This document shows positions 55,239 to 64,000 of a stretch of DNA of 64,000 bases, one piece after another; the stretch's first letter is position 1; every line of letters starts with the position of its first letter. Source of the DNA: Canna indica (taxonomy: Eukaryota; Streptophyta; Magnoliopsida; Zingiberales; Cannaceae); assembly GCA_034359265.1 (NCBI GenBank), contig CP136891.1, forward strand, positions 9,500,501 to 9,564,500, written 5' to 3'. The translations under genes and the position numbers were made by a program. The notes below the pieces were generated by a model. That model saw nothing but the letters and a program-made list of their open reading frames with translations. It was not told where the DNA came from and searched no databases.

Positions 55239-56469
55239 TTGCGGAGCACGGCCGCGGGATTTGGGCATTGGAGAGTTGGAGACCTCTCTTGGACCGCGCG
55301 AAGATCGAATGCGGACGTGGCGGAGAGAGAAAAGGAGACGGGAATTCTGAAGCAAGCACGGGAAGGGTTCTAGAGACTTCCACAGGGTCACGACATGCTT
55401 CTCGAGAAGAAAGGAATATATATATATAATTTCGATATAATAACAGAAAATATTCGCGTCTATTTGTTAAGCGACTCAGAATATTATTTTAATTAATTTT
55501 AAATAAACTAATAGTTAAATATATACGATAAAATATCATATATTATTATATACTGGTTAATTATCAAAAGCAATAATTACTAACCAAATAGTGCCTAAAC
55601 TTTGTCCTCGTCAAGCTCAGTTAAAGCTTAAACACAATTGAGCTAAGATTGTTTCATTTAACGGTTGCATTCAATTCCATCCATAATAATTTACATAATT
55701 CAACCGGAATCCGGAGATGACGAAGGTTCAATTAATCGTATTTTTTTAGATAATTAAAATTGAAATCATTTATAAAATCACCATTAGAAACTGTAATAGT
55801 TTAACTGTTGGATATATGATGGTTAACTAAACAAACTTAAACAGTTCTAACGGATCATTAAATGATTAATCAATTGTTAAATAGATAATTATTATTAAAA
55901 ATTAAAATTAAAATATTCATAATTATACATATAATGTAATATGGTTATCGATTTGCGAATAATTGGTATTCGAAATTGAATCGAATTAAACTAGTTTTTT
56001 TAATTTATTAATCGAAACCGAAATCAAATCGCAAAATCACTGTCCGAAACTAATTTTTTTGATTCGGTTAATTGATTAACCGCAATTAAATAGTTTCAAT
56101 TGCCATCCTATCTTAAACACAATGTATATAAAAAAGATTGATATTTTTGGGGTTATTATCGTCTTTTTAGCTTGGAAGGGTGCTAATTGTGGGTTGGGCT
56201 GAGCAGGGCATCAGCCCATGTTTCTAACGCTGTGTACAGTGTATTAAACACTGGAATGCATAGAGCTTTGGAATAACCATACATAATCTTGCAATATATT
56301 TATTTTAATCATATCTTCTTGTTGAAAAAACACACACCGAATTGTACATATTATTTCCACTGTATCCATCATTATTTTTATTTTTTTTAAAAAATAATTT
56401 ATTCTCATTTTGTAATTGAATTAAATATCTCCTTCACATGATTTGTTCCAACAAATTTAATATGTCAAA
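55239..56469. other. Spacer, former promoter side of the FKBP62-like pseudogene
   Basis: The first 200 bp may be the old 5' UTR/promoter. 55690-56110 is AT-rich with AATTGGTATTCG / GGTTAATTGATTAACCGC blocks and ends GCCATCCTA, perhaps a decayed hAT MITE, but no target duplication was found. Confidence 0.35.
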
Positions 56470-56488
56470 TCTTCTTCTTCTTCTTCTT

Positions 56489-56548
<60 letters not shown>
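56470..56548. repeat. (TTC)n and (CT)n microsatellite
   Basis: About seven CTT/TTC triplets followed by a CT run of about 27 units (56494-56548). Likely length-polymorphic. Confidence 0.95.
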
Positions 56549-56551
<3 letters not shown>

Positions 56552-59500
56552 TTTCATTGAATACTCTTTAAACTATAGAGAGAAAATGACACCTCTCCTT
56601 CAGTGCCCCCCTTCCTTGCTGTATGCCTGTATCCATTTCCATTGTCAGATACAATCTTTTTGGCTCCACCATCCTCTCTCTCTCATCATTAATTATTGCT
56701 GAGACCAAGCATGTTAGCAAATGCCAAGTGATTGGCTGCTGAACCATTCCATTATTGAGCATCTTTTACTAATACAAAAACAGCAGCAGCTAGAGAAAAA
56801 AAACAGTGAACACATTAAAAAAAATCAGCGAAGAAGAAGGAAAAGGAAAAGCTGGAGATGGAGTGGGTTAGCACTTCTACAGTGTTATTAGGGTTGTGGT
56901 TGTTAGATCTTGACCTGACCTAGTTGGCCATTAAATTTTAATTGTATTTGCAATACAATACATTGCCAAGATGAATCATGCATATATACACATGCATAAA
57001 CTAGTATATACACACAAATTGGACAAAGCTTATATCTTATTGTGTATATATCATCTCACTCTTTCACTCAAGTTGTCTTAATTATCTCATTTAATAAAAA
57101 TGATAACGAATCAAGTATCTTTGGCACAGCCAATTACGCGGATGATTACGTCGAATTTATAACGTATTCAATCAAATGCCGATTTAGTAAATTGTAGTCT
57201 TTATGCTGAGTGCAAGTAAGCATCATTCTTAACAAGTTAAATATGTAATTATCATATATTAGTTAACCTCATGGAAGCAGGAAAAGTACACGGTCAACAT
57301 AATTATGATATTTAATTAGCCAAATGAGATGAGATGAAATGCCAAGGTGGATTCTTTGCCACTCTGTTCTTAGAATTCAAAAGATAATAAATAAAAAAGT
57401 GAGTATCCAACTACAAATTTTAGGATTTTTAGACCTCTTTTTTGAATTGATTTTGATATAAATAAGGGCAAAAAATTACTAGAACTGCTACAAAGCGCTA
57501 ATGAAACTGCTACGAAGTACTGATGACATTAATGTTTGGTTAATTGTGTACAAAGTTAGGTTTCTTGGAAGCCCAAATTGCACAGAAAATAACGGGAAAT
57601 CGGGGGAAAGTCTTCGTAACGCTGTTTACAACCCGACAAGAACCGGGTTTACGGGAAATGTTGGGAACTAAATGTATGCAATGATTGACTTGGGGGGAAT
57701 CAAAATGACTTGTTTACTTTTAAACCCATCAAACTCGAGAAGAATAAAATATTGGGGCAATTTTCCTCGAGGCACCCCATTTTTTCGTTTTTACCAAGAA
57801 AGGTCCTCGTGCTTAACTTTGCTATCAAAAGGAATACATGCACTTTGATGTGATAAATTGACAAAGTTTTAGAAAAAGATATTTTTTATATATTGATAAT
57901 TTTATTGTATGTTAAGTAAATCCATCTGAAAATATTTTATAATTTAATTTCTTTTAATTTTTTTTAAAAAATATATGAAAAATAAAAAGTGAAAAATTGT
58001 TTTTAAAAACCAACTATATCAACACAGGATTAAGGTATAATTCTAAAAAGGTACTTTTTCTTGGTAATAGTTAAGAGCCCTTTTCTGTAACAAATAAAGA
58101 AAAAATGATCTTATTGGTAAAAAGAAGAGAAAAAAAGGAACTCCGATATTGATTTTTTTATTGAAATGTTGATATTTTTTTTATAAAAAAATTTATGGAA
58201 ATTTGTATTGTTTAAAATATATCCAATGAATTAAAATCAAGCTATGACATGAATAAGATAATAGATATATTTTAATAATCATTTATTTGGTGTAAAAATT
58301 AATATTATATCTGATGCGCAAAATCATATTAAAAGAAAATTTATTCAATTCTCTTTTATTTTTTAATTTTATCTTATATATCTTATTATATTCGGTAAAA
58401 TAAATAAATTAGTATATTCACGACACTATGATCATTATAAAAATTTGTTTAATAAATACTTAATTAGGCTACACTAGAGCAATTCAAAATTATTGTGTAA
58501 ATAATCTTTTACCAGGGACGGAAATGCAATTTACTCATAATTTTAATCTTCAATCCAAAATGAAAGCAACACCTACTGATCACCTAAAAGATTTAACTAC
58601 AAATCCACCTTTTGTCCAATAATTAACAACATGCTGCTGTGTCTACTACTGCCACCCTCAATAATCAACAATTAATAATTAACTAAACAAATGTTGGATT
58701 GAGCACTAAAAGGTGGCACTGCCTTAAAGAATGGTGGTCATCTGCATTAGGAGATTAATAAGGGATTAGAAGGAGTAAGTGTACTAATCTAGGATTTGGA
58801 GGGAGGCAAACAAGAGGAAAAAGGAGAATCTTGGTAGCAAAAGAAATCAAATTGGGTGGAGAAATTAAAAAGAAAAGCAATAAGTAAATGAATAATGACA
58901 CACCAACAGCATCAAGCATGTGACTGTTAGCAGCAATCCCAATACTGTGTGCTCATATAATAAGATCAAACATTAGCAAGTAAAATGAACAGATGGATGA
59001 TACTATTGGTTGGGTGTCATGCAACCACTTCACCTTCTGGATGTCCTTTTATTATTATATATATTGGAATTATATACATATTCTTTTCTTCCTTTCTTTC
59101 CATGTAGCTGGGTCATCAGCAATTATGACTTGAATCTTAAAATAATCAGTATGATGCATGTAGTTCAATGAATCAGAGATAGTTCTAGCTAGGACTAGTT
59201 TTCCCCATTACATTGCAAAGCCTATGCCAAGGTAAAAGTAAAATGAGGGGGAATACAAGGCAATGTTAGAAAGAGTAGCAATGAAGCAAACATGAGCACT
59301 GTTCCATTCTTTGTCTTCTTGAAAGCTTGATATTTTGAGTTTCTAACATCATTATGCTTTGCAAGAAAGAAACTTCTCATTCAAGCCCACATCATGTCTC
59401 AAGAAAAGTATTCATAGTTCACTGTGTGTCCTATGAAAAGACCTCCTTTTACCTAATTTTAGATGAGAGTTGTAGTTGATGTATACTTTCTCTTGCTTAG

Positions 59501-60830
59501 AAAATGATGGATACTCTATTGAGGTCTCATGGAAGGCATCAAATAGTAGTCTAAAATGGTTCCACAAGAACACATTTCCCCCCTCCTTTTGCCTTTTAAA
59601 ATAGATTGGTCGAGCTTGAAAATTTAGTATTCTAAAATTGTACACAATCAATTGATTTAATTGAGATTGATTTGGGTATTAAATCCAACATATTAATTAA
59701 TTGAGATTTAATTGATATTTATTTGGGTATTTAATTGAGAGAAATGAAAGTAGCAATAAGAAACTGTGAAAAAAATCATCAAGATTCTTCTTTTTTAAAA
59801 AATGAGGGAGAGAGGAAGATGGCAACAAAATATGAGATGTCTATCCCAACAATGAATTGAGCACCATCTCAAGATGCTCTTCTCCACTCAAAGCCAACAA
59901 AGCTAAAGATTGAGCAATAGAATATAATAATCAAATGAACAATCAAGTGAAAAAAAAAAAAGTTAACTTTTCCAATGAATGCAATGCATAGAGCCACTGG
60001 AAATACAATAAACTTTTGAGCACAACTCCACCAGCCCTACAAACTTTTTTCTTTTGCACTCCAATCACTGTTGATCTCACCTCATCATCAGTAATTAAAT
60101 CCAACAATTGAAATCTTCAAAGCCTTCCCCTTTCCCACCTTTTCCCCCTCACCACAAAATTTTCAGCTTTCTTCACACTCTCCAAAAATCCCCCTTTTTT
60201 AATCTCTCCACATCCTTCTTATCCTCTAAGGGCACAAAATCTTAGCTGACATCTTTGAGAGCATCACCCCTTCCCCTTGTTCCAGACCTCACTCCCTCTC
60301 CAAATAATTCCATCATATGTGACCTCAACATAAAGGGTCAACAGTTCCTTCTTTCCTCTTCCTTTCCCTTCTGTCCTCCACCTCCCTTCACCTATTCAAA
60401 AATTTCTCCTTTTCTCCTTTCCTTTCTCTTCACTCTCTCCCTGCTTTTTTCCTCCCCCATTCTTTTTCCCTTTCTCCTGCACCACCTACCTCACTTTTTC
60501 TCCTCAGTGCTCCCCAAAAGCTCCCTCCTTTTGCTGCTCTTCTACTTCTTTCTGTGAGTTATCTTCTTGGTATCCAAAACCTTGTTGATTCGGTGTTCTT
60601 TCTTGCTGTAGCACCTAGCTTTGGGAAAGAAGAGACTTTGCCTACTAACCATCTGAACACGGACATCTGCGAGAGATAGTGTCTCGCCTTGAGATCGGTT
60701 CTCGCTAAAAAGACTCCACTTTTGTCAATTTCCATTACTTTTGGCTGAGAATTCTCAGCTTCGCCTTAGAAATCCCGGAGAATTAGGGATCCGTGTTGGA
60801 AAAAGGAGAGATTTTTGTACCACGCCGGCG
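56549..60830. other. Long spacer, promoter and 5' UTR of the bHLH gene
   Basis: No supported protein gene. The last 600 bp is strongly pyrimidine-rich (CTTTCC/CTCTCC tracts from 60120 to 60560), typical of a long plant 5' UTR. A 100-codon CT-rich ORF at 60255-60557 has no conserved feature and may at most be a leader ORF. Confidence 0.45.
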
Positions 60831-62869
60831 ATGTATTGCGGTGGCCCGCCGGATCAGATGCTGGACCTGAACTGGAACCAGACAATGGACGCAAACGGCC
60901 ATTTTGAGTCGGCGCTGAGCTCCATTGTGTCCTCGCAGTCGTCGAGTTCCCCCGTCTCTGTCGAAGGCATGGCCTTCCACAAGCTCATGGGAGGATTACA
61001 GAACGTCGGCAACTCCAACGACGGGATGTCGCAACAGGGGCACCCAATTGGCGTTCGACTTAATTCCCCTGCCACACTCAATCTGTCCATGACGGGTCAT
61101 CTCCGCCACCAACAGCAGGCCATGGGAGGCTTACCACTTCCGGGTATTCCGGTGCCCCAAACGCATTTGGATCAGCTCTCGGCCCACCTGGATTTCGCCG
61201 AGAGGGCGGCGAGGTTCTCCAGCTTGAATTATGGCCACCTCGCGACACAATTGGGGCTTCTGGACACCGAAAAGCTGTCAAGAGCAGCAAGATTCCAAAA
61301 TGGGATGCCGGAGGGCAGAAAGGAGACACCGGTGGCAGACAGACTGCAGTTAGATATGAACAATGGTGAATTGGTGACTGCAAGAGAGGAGTCTTCTGTG
61401 TCTGATCCAGCAGCCAGTGGAGAAGATGCAGGGAGCAACGCGAAGAAACGGAAGGCGCCTCCGAAGGGCAAGGCGAAGGAGACTAGTTTAGCCAATTCTG
61501 TCATGGATCCTTCTCCTAAGGTAAAGAATTATCTTCACTAGTTAAATTATGCCCTTTGTAAGATAATCCAGCAATAGGAAAATATTTAATTTGCAAAATT
61601 TCAGGTGGCGGAGGAAGAACATTCCGGCATGAAGAGATGTCGTTCCATGGAGAAGAATGGAAATGAAATCGAAGCAGTAAAACCAAAGGTAGAGCACAAT
61701 GATGGTTGCAGCAGCAATGGAAATAGTGGCCAGAAACAAGGCAGGGATTGTGCTGCCAAGTCCCCTGAGCCTCCCAAGGACTATATTCATGTCAGGGCAA
61801 GAAGAGGCCAAGCAACAGACAGCCATAGCCTTGCTGAGAGGGTATGAAGAAGCCCCCATTTGGATACCAAAATCTCGATTCCGTTCAATATAATTGTTGT
61901 GTTCTTGTGCATTTGTTCATCAATACTTTTCATTTATTTCCCCTAGGTGAGAAGAGAGAAGATTAGCCAGAGGATGAAGTTACTGCAAGATTTGGTTCCA
62001 GGCTGCAATAAGGTATCATTTTGCAATGAATTGGCAGGGTTGCTGTTTGAAGAATTACTCTACTTCTGATGAAATGTAACATGTTCAGTTCTTAAGGAAT
62101 TCAGTCTCAATTTGCAATGTGTAGGTAACTGGAAAAGCAGTGATGCTTGATGAGATTATCAACTATGTGCAGTCATTACAACGGCAAGTCGAGGTATAAT
62201 AATCAGCTTATCATGGATTTTCTATCTTCAAAAAGAACTTATCAAAGATTTAACAGTTTGCATAGAAGATTCCTATAAGGTTATCTGTTCCATCTAAGTT
62301 TTCTTCTTTATTTCATGTTGGTAGTTCCTTTCCATGAAGTTGGCTACTGTAAATCCACACTTGGACTTCAACAATTTGGCAAATCTTCTTCCTAAGGATG
62401 TAAGTTGCAAAACTTTCTTCATTGTTTACTGGTTTATATTTCAATACCTATAAAGTCACAATGAATTATTATCAATCAATTATTTCAGATGCATCAGGCT
62501 GGTGGGCCAATGCCAAACTCAGTGTATTCATTAGGGAACTCAGAGATGACACCACCATACATCAACCAACCCCAGCAGGGAACCTCTCTTCACTGTGCCT
62601 TGCCTAATGGCATGGAGACCCAGAGCTCAATCCATTTGTTAGATTCAACATTTCACCAAAATCACAACACACACCAGCAATTCATTGCTGGATTTGAGAA
62701 CACATCATCTCAGGTAAGATATCACTGTCAAAATTTAGACTGTATCATCTACCACAAGGTGTTATTACCAAGCTGTTTTGACACGAGGGAATTACTGAAT
62801 ATCCAGCTAGGGGCTTTCTGGGAGGAAGACCTCCAAAATGCTACTCATATGAACATAGGGCAAAACTAG
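60831..62869 (+). CDS. bHLH transcription factor, subfamily XII (CIB/bHLH74-like)
   Basis: Seven exons (60831-61520, 61605-61841, 61947-62012, 62125-62193, 62325-62399, 62489-62713, 62807-62869) join in phase to 474 aa. Start [15 protein letters not shown]; an upstream in-frame extension lacks an ATG. Residues about 230-310 are acidic/basic linker with [12 protein letters not shown] (nuclear signal). The DNA-binding part follows: [20 protein letters not shown] (basic region with the H-E-R contact residues H, E and R), helix 1 [18 protein letters not shown], and loop/helix 2 [20 protein letters not shown]. This predicts E-box/G-box (CANNTG) binding as a dimer. Sequence right after the helices ([11 protein letters not shown]) and the C-terminal FWEEDLQ..MNIGQN are subfamily XII marks. 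Members regulate growth, flowering and organ size; which one this is cannot be settled. The last intron may be optional (see findings). Confidence 0.93.
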
Positions 62870-64000
62870 GAGCATACCATCTTTCCTGGGAGCTTTGGTT
62901 GGTAAGCTAATAGCACAAGGTTCATCTGCTCATCAACTCCTTGGATAACCTGGGAAATACTGACTTAAAAATATTCGATGCAGGCTCTTTGCTAACATAT
63001 AGCTCATGCGAAATTCAGCAGTAAAGCATTTGGATTCGTTCATCAGTGCCCAGGAGCATTTGTATATAGGGATGCTGAAGGAGAATCATGCAAGAAACAA
63101 CTTTCTGCTACAAACGTCGGTGTCTGCTTTGTAATTCCATTTCAGGGTAATGATTCGCGGGAAGGCTGGTCAGTTCATTGCATGATCTTATACTTGCAGT
63201 GTGTCCTCGAGATGCTCTGAACATTGTCACGATGTAAGATAATGAGGATGAGAGATTTGATATCATGATGTACGAGAATATTATTAACAAATTATTTAGT
63301 TTCTAGCCAAATTGTATTCTTCATTATTCAAAATATTCTTTCTTATATGCATGAATCATCTGATAATGACGAAGAAAAAAAAAATTCGGTGCTCATGTTA
63401 GTGTGTATAAAGTTACATCTTTTGCATTCTGTAGATGGTAAACAGAAAGAGTTTGTGACACTACTATCAAAAACTCTATTTAGGTTGCAAGTGAAGTAAT
63501 TACACTGATTCTCTTCACTCTTCAGCACATAGCTTTGATGTAAGTAGAACTGCAATCGCAGTCTTCACAGGATTAAGGTTTAGAGGCTGACACAATTAGA
63601 TGTCCTTACTTTAGGTCATTTCATAAGGAATCACATCCTTTCTATATTTACATATGCAACTTTGCACAGAGAGGGATGCAATGGCATGTTTTTCTGAAGA
63701 AAAGCTGCTGTACCAATCCAAAATTAAGTTATGACAGAAACATTACAAGGTTGCCCTGGAAATAGGAATAGGGGAACTGTGGTTGTCTGCAATGATGTAA
63801 AGGAGAATGAAGATATGGGAAGGGCTATGCAGATTCTTCTGTGTTGCCTCTTGTTTCAGGCCAGGAAACCCTTGCACCTTTCCTTGTGACGCCATGGCCA
63901 TTCTGTTCTTTTCTTCTTCTTTGGAAATGTAAGATCATTATTAGCAAAGATGGCATCGCAATGAGTTACATTGTGACACAAGTTCAACCAAAAACTATGT
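62870..64000. other. 3' UTR and spacer after the bHLH gene
   Basis: The first few hundred bases probably form the 3' UTR. No further gene is recognised up to the window end. Confidence 0.4.

Noticed and set aside
60255..60557. 100-codon ORF upstream of the bHLH gene
   Set aside because: It is made of CT-rich leader sequence, with no conserved residues. At best it is an upstream ORF.

Overview
This is a window of nuclear DNA from a flowering plant. The evidence is AT-rich spacers, spliced genes with GT/AG introns, several plant-type protein families and many plant transposon classes. The sequence alone does not identify the species. Four host genes can be modelled exon by exon, with phases that close. 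They are: a lysine-rich nuclear-type protein starting MSRCFPYPPPGYE (4327-10281, +); a protein of about 1060 aa with an N-terminal C2HC-type finger and a conserved WVPFICC tail (23227-29924, +); a secreted/ER FKBP-type prolyl isomerase of the FKBP15 class (31409-37213, +); and a subfamily XII bHLH transcription factor (60831-62869, +).

The rest is mobile or viral DNA. From 14440 to about 22070 there is a three-level nest. An old, opposite-facing CACTA relic is split by a 6754-bp CACTA element (15031-21784, TSD ATA), and the second gene of that element is split by a 440-bp hAT MITE (8-bp TSD). Other elements with target duplications are a solo LTR in an intron of the finger gene (TSD CTTAT), hAT MITEs at 30827-31111 and 39430-39833, and a 1.2-kb Mutator-like composite in the last large FKBP intron (TSD TAATGTATT). 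The uninterrupted target of that composite is still present in a neighbouring tandem copy.

From about 40626 to 53233 lies a 12.6-kb cluster of endogenous pararetrovirus DNA (Caulimoviridae, badnavirus-like). It consists of at least eight segments in alternating orientation, joined at short microhomologies, carrying duplicated protease, RT/RNase H, movement-protein and leader/primer-site pieces. Copies are nearly identical, so the cluster is young or recently duplicated. It is also broken: the N-terminal part of the coat protein is absent from the window, and the two protease/RT copies share the same stop codon.

The cluster sits between two halves of a decayed minus-strand multi-domain FKBP gene (FKBP62/ROF1-like): exons 1-2 at 55.2-54.75 kb and later exons at 38.1-37.45 kb. 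This suggests that one ancestral gene was opened by about 16.6 kb of inserted DNA. The remaining spacers (0-3 kb, 10.3-14.4 kb, 53.2-60.8 kb) hold repeats, microsatellites, a degenerate tRNA and no convincing protein gene.
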